From assembly GCF_036669915.1 (NCBI RefSeq), contig NC_089312.1, positions 30,661,830 through 30,725,829 on the forward strand: DNA of 64,000 bases, in the 5' to 3' direction. Positions within the stretch are counted from its first letter, which is position 1; each line of letters begins with the position of its first letter. The position numbers and the translations under genes were made by a program. Origin of the DNA: Pocillopora verrucosa. Its lineage: Eukaryota; Cnidaria; Anthozoa; Scleractinia; Pocilloporidae. Shown here piece after piece: positions 45,085 through 60,740 of the stretch. The notes below the pieces were generated by a model. It did not search any database. It saw only the letters and a program-made list of their open reading frames with translations, and had not been told where the DNA came from.

Positions 45085-48000
45085 AGTAAGTAATTATAGG
45101 CGCAACGCTTGTTGCACTAGTTTCATTTGCGATCGAAGGAGTTTGAGTTAAGAGCAAACGGATTTCCTTCCTTAACACATAATGCACTGAATTCAGGATA
45201 AAGATTGCCTAATTTAAGTGCCCACCTGTAAAGCATTAGGCATTATAGATCTCAGACATCGATTGTGGATAGTAAAATGCCTTTGTCACGGTACTTGTGT
45301 CAATATTTTGGCGTTCTCTCTGATATTCTCTGTTTAAATTAGTTGCATTTTCTGTTTCCGTATCATTTTTTCTCAGTTAATTGAACACAGTTCGCTACTG
45401 TTCAGCAAAGACCACTTTCCTTAACAGAAATTGATTCAAAACTTTTTATCAAAATTTGAGCAGACTTGTAAAGTAAGGCATAGTAGCAAATAAATTAAAT
45501 AAACATCACGATCATTTGCATGAGTGTTTATCTTGTCCAAACTAATATTTCATAACGTGAAAGAATTATTTTACACCCCACTTGAGGTTGCATGTTCAAG
45601 CGGGCAACGCAAACAGCAGCAAGAAAGCTAGGTGAAATCAACCAAGGGCAAATACGAACCGACCTGCGGTGCTTTTAATCCCTTATATTTCATCTATACT
45701 CCTGGATTTCCTGGTTCAAATTGAGGTTATCAAGGTAAGTAAGTTTCTTGTCTAGTATGTATAAACTAGCGATAGTTAACTTCAGGAAATCATTTTCTCT
45801 AAGATGGCCTGGTAAAATCGCCAATTTCAAGGAACAAAGTACAACTGAAGTGTCAACTATTTCCAGATTGCGTCTAAATACGAAAATAATCATACAAAAT
45901 GATGTTCTTTGAACATTTTAGGCCTTAAGTGCTGTGTCTTAGGAATGAAGGAAAGTCGAAAAGGTTATCCTTCCAATGACTGTTTTAAAGTGTTATTGAA
46001 TTGCGTTTCATCTTGACTAAATGAAAAAGCAAGATTTTTAAAGGTTGAAACAGAGCTGTCATGAATATTTTTGCGAAAATAATTTTTTTTCAGACGACAT
46101 CAAAATCACCTGTCCCTCGTTAAACACCTTGCCCAAATTTGGATTCATGTCAGTGCTTTTTTGTTTGACTTTGAATTTAATGAAATCTTCTGAAACTTAA
46201 TTCTCGAATGAGATTTAGTACAATTATTAGAGTTTACAAGTTGCAAATGAGTACAACTGGAACTTTCGGTGCAAATTCCGTGAGAGAAATTGAGAGCTTT
46301 ACTCTAAGTCACGATCAACATCTTATTGGTCTCCTAGAGCCGTCGAACAAATCTACTAGACAAAGAAAATTTAGGCTGTCAATCAAATGTTGACATCGAA
46401 ACGACAGGTACGATATTATTTTCACGCTTCCAAATTAAATGAGTCAGTCTGTCTTCCGATAACAAAATGGTTTTAATGGAACCTTTCAGTTACATGAGTA
46501 ATAATTTACCTACAAGCGTATTTGAAGAAAACAAACACTCAAGAGAGTGAAGAATATTTAGGAGCTTTCGGAAATACGTCATTTTCGATTTTGTCCGAGT
46601 TCTGTGGTTACTGGGTTACTCACCATCTTGTTGAAGCGATACTTAATTCTATGCCAGAACCGTCGCAAGCAATGTCTGTTTACTGATTACCCATAAGTGC
46701 TAATGAGGAAACATTAAATTTTGCATAAAAGTTTCCTCGAAAGTTTTTTCAACTACTCCCTCCCACACTTCTTCATCTTGATTAGGACCTGGCATGCTCT
46801 TGGGCCATAGGAGATGCATCATCGGAAAGAGTCTCACAGATTGAAAAGAGTCTCTCAAAAATGCTGTTTGGTGGAATAACAAAATCAAAAGAAGAAGGTT
46901 ATTCAGAAAAGGAAGAAGAGGAGGAGGAAAAACAACCACTTCAGTTTAAAGCTAATTGATATGCCAAAGACGTCATCAGTATTTTCAAGTACTTTACCTT
47001 CACCGGTGTTCTTTTTCATCTATTTTCGACCATAAACTAGTTTAAATTAGCCCTGTAAACAGTCAAAACACAGCCATTTGGACGCAGCTGATAAGAATTG
47101 AGGAGCCATTATTTTCCTTTCTAAGTAATACCAAAAATTTTCTGGGGGAGTAATATGGTCGTCACGCAAATAACATTACATGTTTTGAGAAGTTTCAAAC
47201 TTTATTTGAAGAGAAATAGTGGGTAATTTTGGATTTCCACATTGTTTATTCCAAGAAACCCGTTTGTAATCAGTGATGAATAAAATAAATTCTAATAATA
47301 TAGCACGCCTAAGGGCACATATATCATTTTAATTGCTTTAGACGGTTACGTTGATAGTGCTTTGGCATTAAAAACATGCAAATTTCCACGGATATTTGTT
47401 GGTAGAGAAGCTTTCAATTTTGCAGGAGTCATTAAGTATCACTAAGTATAGACTGTGTACGTCTTGGATATACTATATCATTGACATATTTTCCCTATTG
47501 GCTATCGTGCAACGACCTCTTTCGCAAAGGGGGCTGAGCATATGTGATTGAAAAGGAAACAAGAAACAAAAATCACCGGTCTATAATGAAGGTAAGATAA
47601 AATCTGCGCTATCGACCTGCTGTGATTGAAATAAAAAAGGAGTAATAATAGAAAGCTTTCGCTTTCTAATTTTTTTCGATTGGCTTACCATCATCCAACT
47701 TAATCCAGGGAGATACGATTTTCACCGTTTGACATTATTGCTTTCATCCAAAGTAAAAAGAAATGTTTAGAAACGGCGTTTAGATAACTGCATAAGCATG
47801 TAATCTATACTTCTCGAAAAAGTATTCGTCACTCCTTCATGAGATCTTTTATTTATTGTAACTTGGCGCATCCTTTTGCTTCAGCACCGAGACCGTGTTT
47901 GATGTTCAAATACCTTAAAGAGGAGTCTCATGGAAGATGAAACTATTTAATCCATGCCAAACGATGGTGCAGATTTGCAAATATTTTAATCTTTTGGTGC

Positions 48001-48192
48001 TTTTAAAAGACGGTTTTATTGTTCTATGGAATATCGTTAACAAATCCTTCGCCATGTATACGATTGCCTACCAAGCGCTGATGAGAATTGTTCAATTATG
48101 ACTTAGAAATTAAGTTTCATTAATCAATATTTGTTCCCTTTTAAACCCGAAGGTGTAAACTAACTTCATCACGTTTTTATCAGAAGAAAGCA
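45085..48192 (+). other. Upstream region of receptor copy C
   Basis: Non-coding and related to the upstream regions of B (from about 31965) and A. Shared landmarks include TTGTTGCACTAGTTTCATT (31979 and 45109) and the motif TCAATCAAATGTTGACAT before the gene. It is shorter than in A and B. Confidence 0.55.
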
Positions 48193-48201
48193 TTTATAAA
48201 G
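48193..48201 (+). promoter_or_regulatory. Putative TATA element of receptor copy C
   Basis: TTTATAAAG about 70 bp before ATG 48271, in the context conserved in A and B. Confidence 0.45.
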
Positions 48202-48270
48202 ATAATACTAACGAATCCCTCGACAGTCTACATGAATGACGCGTCGTTTCTTGATTCGAAACAAACCGTA

Positions 48271-51200
48271 ATGGCCAGGAAGAGACTCTGCTTTTTCCTG
48301 CTTCTACCCCTAATCTTTTCACACTGTAAAGCTAAAGAAACACTTTACATCGGTGGACTGTTTGGTATTGACACAAGTGGCGGTGGATGGAACTCGGCAG
48401 GAATAATTCCCGCCGTTCAGATGGCTATCGATGAAATAAACAACAACACGGAGATTCTCAAGGATTATCACCTGCAACTTTTGATAAAGGATTCTCAGGT
48501 TTGTGAACTATAAAGGTAAAATATAAAGGAAACTTCTCTCACAGAAACCATATGAATCTTTTAAAATTCAAATCCTCTGCAAATAATGACAGCGGTTGAG
48601 TCGCATTTTGAATCTTTAAAACAAGTCAGAGCGTATTATTGTAATAATTTAATGTAGTTAAACAACCTTTAAATCTATGGAAGCATTTTTTTTCACTTTT
48701 TTTCCCTGAGAGTAAGATATGGAAGTAATATATGCAAGAGAAGAAGCAGTTCGTTTACACGTTTTTAAATTTTCCTGACACCCAAGGAAATAGTTAATGT
48801 ATTCATCCTTTTTCCCAACGCTTACACAAGTCTTGTTTGCACAGCTTGGATTAAAACTCTACTTGATGTTTCTGCAACGAATGAAGCATCAACGAACATT
48901 TCTACGTGCCGAAGGCTTCATGTTTATAATTTTGATCGGTACAGCGACGTAAATATCACTTATTTCCGCGATAACCTTCGAGAAATTCAATTTCCGTCCA
49001 GGAAAATTTGTTTCTTCAGTTTGGGACGTACAAGTGATTTGAAGGATTTTTAAATCTAACGAGTTTGTAATATTAATTAAGGTTCATCGGATGTTCATGA
49101 AATGACAGTTTTAATTCCGATAATCAATGCAGGGGCAGACTAGATAAATTTCATCATTTATTTGGACTTTTCGTTGTTTTAACATTGTTTTAAGGTTTGT
49201 TGGATGATCCTGAAATGACACATCTAATTCCGATAGTCGATGTAGAGGCAGTCTAGATTAATTTCAGCACTGATTTGGACTTTTCATTTTTTTAACACTC
49301 AGTGCAATGTTGGCGAGGCTGTCCGCAGAACTTTGGAGTACATATCATCCGGGAAACCCAAAATCATGTTTCTAGGCCCCGGATGCTCTAAAGCCGCAAT
49401 GCAGTGGCGGGAAGCCATTCATTACTGGAACATTGTGCAAGTAAGTTCTCTCACCTGCTATGTTAAGAGCAGGATAAAATCACATAAACTGATATTTTAA
49501 TGAAGCCGTGGAAAAGTGAAGATCAAAGATCTGACCGGAACAATGAATTATGCTCTATAATTGGTTTTCATCAAATGCCAGGTTTTTGGCGAATATTTTA
49601 CACCTTGCTTTTAGAGATAAATGAGAACAAACCTATTAGGAACTTTATTTGGAATGAAGGTGTTTTCCTCGGAATTGTTTTCAAATGAAAGAACATGGAG
49701 AGACCGAGAATGATTTTTTTTTTCTGAAATAACAACAAAAGCATTATTCAAATTTTATTTTCTTCAGATTGGCTTCTCAAATTCTTCCCCATTGCTATCG
49801 TCAAAAGCCGTTTTTCCCCTCTACTTTCGAACCAACCCTTCGGAGAAATTCTCCAATCTGGGACGAATTGCGATTCTTAGACGATTCAGCTGGAAGAAAG
49901 TTGCCATTCTGCAACAAAACAACGACGTTTTCACAGGAATTAGCAATTCTCTTGTTGATTTGCTGAGTGCTGCCAATCTAACCGTCCTTGCCTACGAGAG
50001 TTTCAAAGATCATCCGAAGTTTGCCATAAAGAACCTAAAGGTAAACTATCTAAAGTTTTGTTCCGTTTTCATAAGGCAATTCACGCTCAGTGATTAAACA
50101 ATGAACACCTTACTTTCCATGGTCACTTTGGAATAAATATCGCATCGATTTATTGAAGATAGTACCGATGAGAAGAAAGAAGCAAACGCAATTTACGCTG
50201 ATAATCCAGATAATTATAGGGTTATTTATGTCCAGTTCAGATCAAGTCCTCAGCGGGTCATGACGTAAACTTTACACAATTGTTATTTTAAATCCCTCAG
50301 AGGAAAGATGCCCGTATCATCTTTGCATTTTTCTATACAGATCAACATTATGTCACCTTTTGTGAGGTAAGGGCGTAAAGTAAGAAAATTTCATCTCCGA
50401 TGAATTATCAATCTTTCCAGAGTGAGCGAGAAACGATCGCCAGCTCCCGTCTCTGAATGGAAGATGGGATTGAACTCATACTTTCATTTATAATGTAACC
50501 AGAAGGGAGACATACCATGATGAACAACAAGAGATTATAAACTGTACGTAAATCTCTTGCAGTTTATAATCTTTGTCAACGACTGATCGTAAATGACTGA
50601 AAAAGAAAGGAACGGAACTTAAAACGAACTGGAGCCTTTAACAGAGACTCTGTACAATAATTTTAAGGTCCATTTGCTAGATTATAAATATATCCATTCA
50701 CTAACGCTGAAACCCAAAATACGACTGTTAAAACGAAATTAGATAACGCTAGTCAAAAACTGATAACCGTTTCACGTGTAAATCAGTTAATTTCTGTGTC
50801 TGAATTATCATCTACAGGCTTTCAAGCAAGGTATGTATGGACCGAAATATGTGTGGATTTTGATCTCTGGTCGAAATCCGGACAATTGGTGGAAAGTGCA
50901 AAGCCCTCTCGTGGATTGTACTCCTGAGGAAGTGCGAAAAGGCCTGAGTAACAATATCGGAACTGCAGAATTGAAACTCAGTCCTGTCTCGGGACCAACT
51001 AAATTTGGAAAAGTATGTAACATAACCCTAAGCCAAATCAACTTCTCTTTTTACGTAAGGAGACTCGAGGGAGAAACATGTACAGTGTATAGTTGACAAC
51101 ATACCTTCCAAACCCAATTTTTTGAAATGAATGAATGAGAATGAGGGAAAATCTTATTTCTTTTATATACCATACCGAAATCACACGTAACAAGCTATAC

Positions 51201-54200
51201 GTACAAAATACGTATAGAAAAATAATATTATAACAATACAAGTTACAACACTAAGCGTAGAGACATCATTTTCACCTATTTGAAAAAAAAATACGAAGAA
51301 AGCTTTGACCTTTTGGTATAGTTTATTACTTTGTTTAACAAAATAAAAGTCTTGCAGGCCCCAATTCAAACCAGGGCCAGCCTGCATAAATATCGCTAAT
51401 AAGCAAATAAATAAATTAAACAATGTGACCAAGGCTTTACTCGTACCCGCGACAAAATATTTAAATTAGAGGTTTTTGATCTTAAGAGAAATGATCCACG
51501 GTCATGAAGTTTTATGCTAACACAGATTAAATAGATATCTTCTGCATTCATTTTTCTTTTGTCAATTTTCTTAGACACCCCAAGAACTCTACACTGAATA
51601 TCTAGAACGCCTCAACAACTCGGGATATTCCGAAAATACGTTTGCTTCTTATGGATACGACGCGGTCTGGACATGCGCGCTGACTCTCAACGCATCGATT
51701 GATGTCTTGGAAAAACAGAACTTCAAACTGAATGAGTTCAACTATAGCCATCCTAACCTGAGCAAAGTCTTTGTCGACGTAATGAAAAGGATTTCATTCG
51801 CCGGAATGACAGTAAGTTGTACTCAATCGCAATGGCTGCGTTAGCAATCTTTGATTGCATTGCTGTCTTGAGGGAAAGCCATTCTCGATTATCGAATTCC
51901 ATCTCCTCAATTTATTTGTAGGGCCAGGTGAAGTTCGACAGCAACCATGACCGTATAGCAAAACTGGAGGTCCGACAAATACAAGGCGAGTACTAACCGT
52001 GTGTGACAAATTTTCATCGCCTTTCTCGTATCACACCCCTCTACATGTTTTTTATTTTACCTTCAAACCCAATCTGTTAAGGGCTTTGTTTGTCTTGTCG
52101 TGTAGGAAACACCGAACGAAGAGTTGCATTCTACGACATGGAAAATGACACATATGAAGAAGATCGCAATAGTGATTACTTCTGGGATGGTAATATTCCC
52201 GTTATTTTTTTATGTTGCTTTGTTTGAATAATTGTATACTTATAGAGAATCTCTTTCTTTTAACTTGAAGGCGTCATTAGTTTCTCAAGGAGTAGAGTAA
52301 AATTTAAAGTGCCATTCGCGCCAAGATATTTTATTATACATTCTACTTAGAAAAATAACTTAAGCATTTCAGATCTTTTATCTTAGAGAAGGAAGAGAGT
52401 TGTGATCACGTTGTCATTATCTATTCTGATGGATGTATAAAGAAACTTACCCCCATATATGACGTACATTTCTATTTCATCACAGTGAAATTCCATTTTT
52501 TTTTTTACTTTTTTGCATGCTAAGGTGGTAAAGTCCCCGTTGATGGTCTTAGGATAGAAGAAAAGCTGGAAGGAGTTGACCCAGGGGTGTTGTGGTTTGT
52601 CATCGCTGTATCAATCCTTGGAATTCTGATGGCTGTCGGATTCCTCATATTCAATGTATACAACCAAAATATCAGGTACCTGTTTTACAGTTTTTATTCT
52701 AGATAAGGAGATTCAAGTACCTATGCATCTGCTTTTAAAGCTCAAACAAGCAATCACGCCTTTAACAAGGCGTGAGGGGTTAATAGTGTGGCAAAAAGCA
52801 TTCACAACAATAATAATGTAAAAGGAATCAGGGGTTTGGGCCATCATCTAAGCTTAGGAGTCATTGATAAATAAATTTTGCTTTATTTTTCTTCCTTCCT
52901 TAGGTACATAAAAATGTCGTCACCCAATCTTAATAACCTTATTATAGTCGGTTGCATACTTGTCTATGTGGCGGGTGTACTGTTCGGCTTAAACAAAGAG
53001 CAAGCAAGTTATTTGTGTCAGGTAAATGCGTATAAACTTCTGATTTGCTCAAAATAACCATGAAGTCTTCATTTTAGCTATGGTAGAATGCAATTCTTAT
53101 TTATTAAAATTTTGGAGACCATGATATCTGAGCTACGTATCTTGGACCTAGTATTTTTCGTAGAATCAGTTAACAAAGCAATGTCTGGAGACGCTTTTTT
53201 AATGTAACAATTAAATGGTGTAAAAGCAGGGCATCTATGGACTATACCATCTCACATCAGTTAACTTGAAGGAAATGTTTGAGGGCTAGGGAAATAGTAA
53301 ATAGCGAACAGGCAATAAAGAAAAATTGGTAACAGTAACACTTACTAATTTATTCCTCGAAACCTTTTTATTCTCAGTTGGAGTTATGGATTGCAATGAT
53401 TGGATTCAGCTTAGGCTTTGGAGCGATGTTCAGCAAAACCTGGAGAGTTCATGTAATATTTCTCAATGCTAAAACTACAAAAAAGGTGAGTGTATACTGA
53501 GCAAACTCTTCAAAGATTCTCTCTTAATCTAAAGTTTTGACAACCTGTTACATTAGTCACGTTAAGTGCTTTCCTTATGAGTTAACTTTTGTACTTGCTC
53601 CAGTTTTTTTTGTTTTTTTTTTTCAGTTTTTCCAATTATCAAATGCTATGTCATTCAACTTACCTTTAGGACAATTGATTTACCCAGGATTGAATAAACT
53701 CAAACGATCAACTTTAAAATTGAACATAGATCCAATGTTTTTACAAGTTACTTATATTTCTGCGAGTCGTTGTCAATAAAAAGACAGAGAAAAAGACAAA
53801 AAGAGAGGCAGGCATAAAGCATAGGCAGACGAATGAACGAGATAAACAATAAACAACAGAAGTTAAGATAAGTAGAAAGATAGATATATAGATAGACATA
53901 TAGATGGATAGATATATGTAACTGCTAGGTAATCTTCATTTCGAAAGATCCCTAAACGCGATTTTTTCTGAATTATTTTCCTTCAGGTTATCATCCGGGA
54001 CCGTCAGTTGTTTGGTATGGTTGCTGTTCTTCTTTTAATTGATATCATAATTCTCGTCACGTGGCAGATTGTCGACCCATTGACAAATAAAGTAGAAAAC
54101 CTGACGCTGCAGGTAAAGAGCAAAAATTTCTAATCAGTTGGTGAGATTTTGAACTCGAGGGAAAGCTTTGACTCGCCTCTCTAGAGAGATCTCTTCCAAC

Positions 54201-56522
54201 GTGCGCTCATGCCACCAAAACCTGAAATGACTTGCAAGTCTAGGCTTAAGAAGCCTAAAAATAGATTTAAACTTTGATAGCTATATTAGGCTTAATTTCC
54301 TACTTCATTGAAACATCAACAGGAACTGCATTACATTTCGCCGAGAAACTTAAGAGTCGGGGGTTAAGGAAATTAAGGCATGAGACCAGGGTGGCGAAAA
54401 TCTTTGTCATTCCAAAAGTCTAAGTTGGGGCTGTATAGGTACTGAATTATGTATTTCCTGCACCACTGCAATGGAAAGACTTTATGTTATAAATTCTTGG
54501 AAAGTCTAGGACTGTCGTTAAAATTTTTGACAGTCTAATATGGCACTGAATAGTGCACATTGACCTTCTACAAGTCATTGAATGCTAAAAATTCATTTTG
54601 GCTAAAGTAACTTGGATTATTTTCGAATAATTTTCGAATTGTTCCTATAGGTATCACAAGAAGATGACACTGGCATACAACCGTATATAACCATGTGTAC
54701 TTGCGAGAACATAACGATATGGCTAGCTTGCATATACGTGTACAAAGGTAGTAGTCAGAGATTTTTAAGTGCTGATGAACGACCCAGCGTATCTTGCATC
54801 GCGAATATGGGAGATTCCTTAATCAAAGCTTATTTGGAGAGTGATCTGTGCTTGTTTGGGAGATGATCAGTGTCAGACACTGATTCTTAGAAAACCTCAT
54901 TCATTATTAGCTTCTACAGTCGTGCGCTGTAAACAAACCGGATCATTTTTCCTGAGACCAGACGATTTCCATTGTCTGTCCGTTTCTTCAAAGTAATAAA
55001 GCTGGATAAAATGAGATTTAAATAAACTTATTCGAGTGTTGACGTCAATGCAAATTTGGTTCTAGCGAACAATGTTCTCGATGAGACATATAAGTGGTGA
55101 AGTAAACCGCTCATAAAGTGATTCACCATTCTATTAAATTCACTGAGATTTATCAAATGAACAACCGGTGCAAATTATTTACTAATCAACGTGACATTGT
55201 GGCTTTCTATCTTTAGGCCTGTTGTTATTATTTGGAGCCTTCTTGGCCTGGGAAACCCGCAAAGTGCATATCCCTGCTTTAAATGACAGCAAGCTGATTG
55301 GCTTGTCCGTGTATAACGTCATCATTCCTTGTATCCTCGTAATTCCTATTCTTGGTGTTGTCGCTGACCGACCTAATATCCAGTTTTCCTTGTCCTCTTT
55401 CCTCACCATCTTCAGTACCTCGTTTACTCTGAGTCTTGTTTTTGTTCCAAAGGTTAGTTTACTGAGTAATTTTTGATAGCTTAGCTTCGAGTTGTGTCAT
55501 GAACACGTCTGCTTCTTTCACCAATTCGTGCAACTGATAAAAGCATTCTATTCGACTCCGGATCGAGTGGTCCGGGTTCGAGCCCTGGCCAGGGTCATTG
55601 TGTTGTGTTCTTAGGCAAGACACTTTACTCTCACAGTGCTTCTCTTCACCCAGGTGTACAAATGGGTACCAGCAAATATGCTGGGGGTAACCTGTGGTGG
55701 ACTAGCATCCCATCCAGGGGGGAGTGGCAATACTCCTAGTCGCTTCATGCTAAGGAAACCGGAGTTAAGCGCCGGCCCCATGGGCCACCTGGGCCTGTAT
55801 AAAGGCTTTACTTTTTTACTTTATTAGAAACATATACAGGAAACATCTTTATGGGTAAGTTTTCGTATCGTATATAGTGCGCGACACTTGCGAAATTAAA
55901 TTCGTTTTCATAATCGTAAAGGGTTCAGCTATATCTTCATCACCATGATATTCAACAAAGCTGGGGAACATTATACCATTACCATGGCAGTGATGTTTTA
56001 GTTTTAGAATTTGAAACTAAATCATACGGTTTGTTTATTGTAGATAATGTTCTTAAGAACCGCAGACGACAATAGTTTTTCAACTGCCACTGGCTCAACT
56101 ATGGAAGGTGGACGAATGTCATCGAAGGTAAAAATACAATCAGCCAAAATAGATAAAGCAAACTATTCCCCTTTAATATTTGTTTCTGTTCAGATAAATA
56201 AAGTAGACATAAACAAAAAAGCAAGCTTTAAGTCATGTTTAATACTATCGCGTACCACTTTTAATCCAAAAAATTTTGCTAATGTTGCTAACACCATGTT
56301 TGCATGTGCTCTGAATGATACAAACGAAACGTGGAGAGGATAATTTTTTCTTATATTTTTTCTTCTTTCATTTATTCCGAGCAGTTCGGTCCAAAAGAAA
56401 ATTTGGGGGTTTCCTTTTTCTTTTCGCATTTTTTTCTTTACTTACAGTGTTGTGCTTTTTAGGTGGAACCACAACATACTTCTAAAACAAGCGAGGAGAA
56501 CACTAAAGAGACAGAAGAATGA
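48271..56522 (+). CDS. GABBR2-like class C G-protein-coupled receptor, copy C (open, with a compensated frameshift)
   Basis: Sixteen exons, 754 aa: 48271-48498, 49303-49440, 49768-50040, 50301-50366, 50818-51012, 51575-51811, 51922-51985, 52106-52189, 52525-52675, 52904-53021, 53378-53485, 53987-54112, 54651-54747, 55217-55452, 56044-56127, 56463-56522. Architecture, signal peptide, Venus-flytrap and seven-span domains are as in copy A, with the same short tail and GC donor in intron 7 (here GCGAGT). Exon 2 has lost one C and gained one G within about 10 bases (49402-49410), so Pro-Val-Ala in A and B becomes Gln-Trp-Arg just after GPGCSKA, close to the ligand cleft in the family fold. The frame stays open, but folding or binding may be altered. 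Exon 15 lacks the 18 nt present in A. ATG 48271 is preferred to the upstream in-frame ATG 48232 because only it is shared by all copies. Copy C alone keeps what looks like the ancestral 3' flank, with ATTAAA at 56664. Confidence 0.88.
49078..49302. repeat. Tandem duplication of about 110 bp at the end of intron 1, copy C
   Basis: The segments 49078-49187 and 49190-49300 are diverged copies of the same sequence (AAGGTT...TGAAATGACA...ATTCCGATA...CAGACTAGAT...TTTGGACTTTTC). Copies A and B have this segment once, next to the exon 2 acceptor. Confidence 0.75.
55553..55825 (+). mobile_element. tRNA-derived SINE in intron 14 of copy C
   Basis: About 273 bp. It carries a Pol III B box (GGTTCGAGCCC, 55575-55585) near its 5' end, a body containing CACTTTACTCTCACAGTGC and CATCCCATCCAGGGG, and an AT-rich tail (TTTTTTACTTTATT). 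The A box region appears truncated. Copies A (about 25678) and B (about 42295) have uninterrupted intron at this site, reading CATTC(C/T)AT followed by AGA(C/A)A. The element therefore inserted after the duplications or was lost elsewhere. Confidence 0.8.
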
Positions 56523-56528
56523 CTTACT

Positions 56529-58226
56529 ATGTGAGATTTTAGAGAATTGCAGAGGAAATAACACCTTTCTTTAATATTATGGAGACATCCTGAAGCTTAC
56601 AAGAGTCTTAGAGCAGGAAATTATGTTAATCGTGTTTGACGCAACAACAATTGCTTTTCTGTTATTAAAAAATTTTGTGGAAAAGTCCTTAAATTGAGCT
56701 GATTTAAGAATTTCACTTGCATCGAGAAGTGGCAAAAAAAGATCTGATAAGCGCTAGAGCCTCTCTCGTATGCTTTTTAGGCTGTATTGAAGTTATAGAG
56801 CTAAACAAAAATACCGCATAAGAGCAAAAGTATCTAAATTAGAATTTCTTGTTTCGTAAGAAATCATTTATTAGCGTAGTACGTCTCCTGTTTCCGCTTG
56901 TACGTTCATTTTAAGAGAATGTCAAGATAATTGTCTCCAATGTTCTTTTGGAGACATGGCAACACTTACATGGACTAGTGCAACTTCAGAATGGAATACT
57001 GCCATATCAACCAGTCGAGTGCAATACTGGGAGAGCTTCGTGACCACCCAGGACTCGCAGATGCCACAGTTAAAGTGCACTTAACACTTAGAAATCAGCT
57101 ATTCTGGGAAAAAGACAATATATTTCTTTCCACTGTAGAATGACCCTAAACTTGAGGAGGAATGCAACGCGGAAGTACAGATGCAATCTTCCAAGAAGAT
57201 ACTGTAATATGCATTTACTTAATGTCCATTACAGCTAGCTTGGAAATAAATTCTGATATTCCTCAAGACCCGCGTCTCCTAAAATACTCTTATCTTTCCT
57301 ATAAAGATAAACCCAAGCCCACATCATTTAAAATGATCTTTTCTCCATTCTTCCCACATGCATCTAGTGGTCGGGCATAAGGAGCAAAACATAAGGATAT
57401 TCTATTTGAGAGATGTGATCCCTCTGAAAAAAAGAAAACCTACCAAAAAAAGTATAGAGCAAGTTTTAGTGGGCAGAAAGATCTTAACTGGTGGTACATG
57501 GCACCCCTTATTAACACCTTAAGTAAATTTACTAAAAAAATATCTGTTTACATTTCGGCCCTTTTTTGCTTACTGACTTCGGCGATGTAATTCAAGTTAA
57601 AAAATATTACTTAAAATGAAACTATGGCATGCAGTTTGGTTTTGGCAAACTATTCATTGCGAGGCGATTCAACACAGATAAATTCCAAGAATGGAACTTT
57701 CCAAAGTATCAGGCGATTATGAGCGGTGGATAGCGGCGGGTAAGAAACCTCTATCGGAAAAATAAAGAGATGGCAAATCATTACCATTGTCAATTTGATC
57801 TATGGGAGAATTTGACCATATGTTTAGCCGATTGTCAGCTTCAGTCTTGCTCTGTGGTCTCAGGTATTCAGCTATTTCAACGAGTGTATTCACAAAAAAT
57901 TGCTTGAACAGTACAAAAACCGAAAGAAACAAACTTTTATACAGCTCTGAGTTTGGCACCTTTATCTTGCTAATTGGCATCCACACAGTTGGAATAACAC
58001 TAAAATGAAAGGAAAAAAATCAATTGTTTTACCATATTTTCGATTGGTCTTCGTCTCCTCCAGTTGGTTCAATATTTACAGGAACTTGTTAGTGTGCGTG
58101 AGGTCAAAGTTGCAGATGAGGAGAATATGGATTATTAAACTGACACTGTGCAGTTAAAATAAACCACAATCTGTGAAGATAATCAAAAGCAAGCTAACTG
58201 TTACGGAGCTTTGTTGTTTTTTCAAG
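56529..58226. other. Intergenic region between receptor copy C and the astacin gene
   Basis: Contains the putative poly(A) signal ATTAAA of copy C at 56664-56669 and the presumed astacin promoter. Open frames at 57162-57380 (plus), 57717-57986 (minus) and 57802-58008 (plus) show no recognisable domain or splice pattern. Nothing else supported. Confidence 0.5.
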
Positions 58227-60681
<2,455 letters not shown>

Positions 60682-60734
60682 GGCCAGTCAGATGTCTATT
60701 CATCATATGATGGATGAACTTCGACCAAGGAGTG

Positions 60735-60740
60735 AATAAA
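60735..60740 (+). terminator. Poly(A) signal AATAAA of the astacin gene
   Basis: AATAAA 54 bp after the stop codon, followed by a second overlapping AATAAA-like repeat (AATAAATAAATG). Confidence 0.6.

Larger units (their letters stand above)
43449..56528 (+). repeat. Tandem segmental duplication, unit C
   Basis: About 13 kb. It begins with the junction block after the stop codon of copy B (43449-43850, matching 6971-7340) and ends a few bases after the stop codon of copy C, where the sequence diverges from A and B. The shared stop-codon context is GAATGACTTA in both B and C. Confidence 0.75.

Noticed and set aside
55575..55585. tRNA gene
   Set aside because: Only the B box is present; no cloverleaf can be drawn and the body matches a SINE layout.
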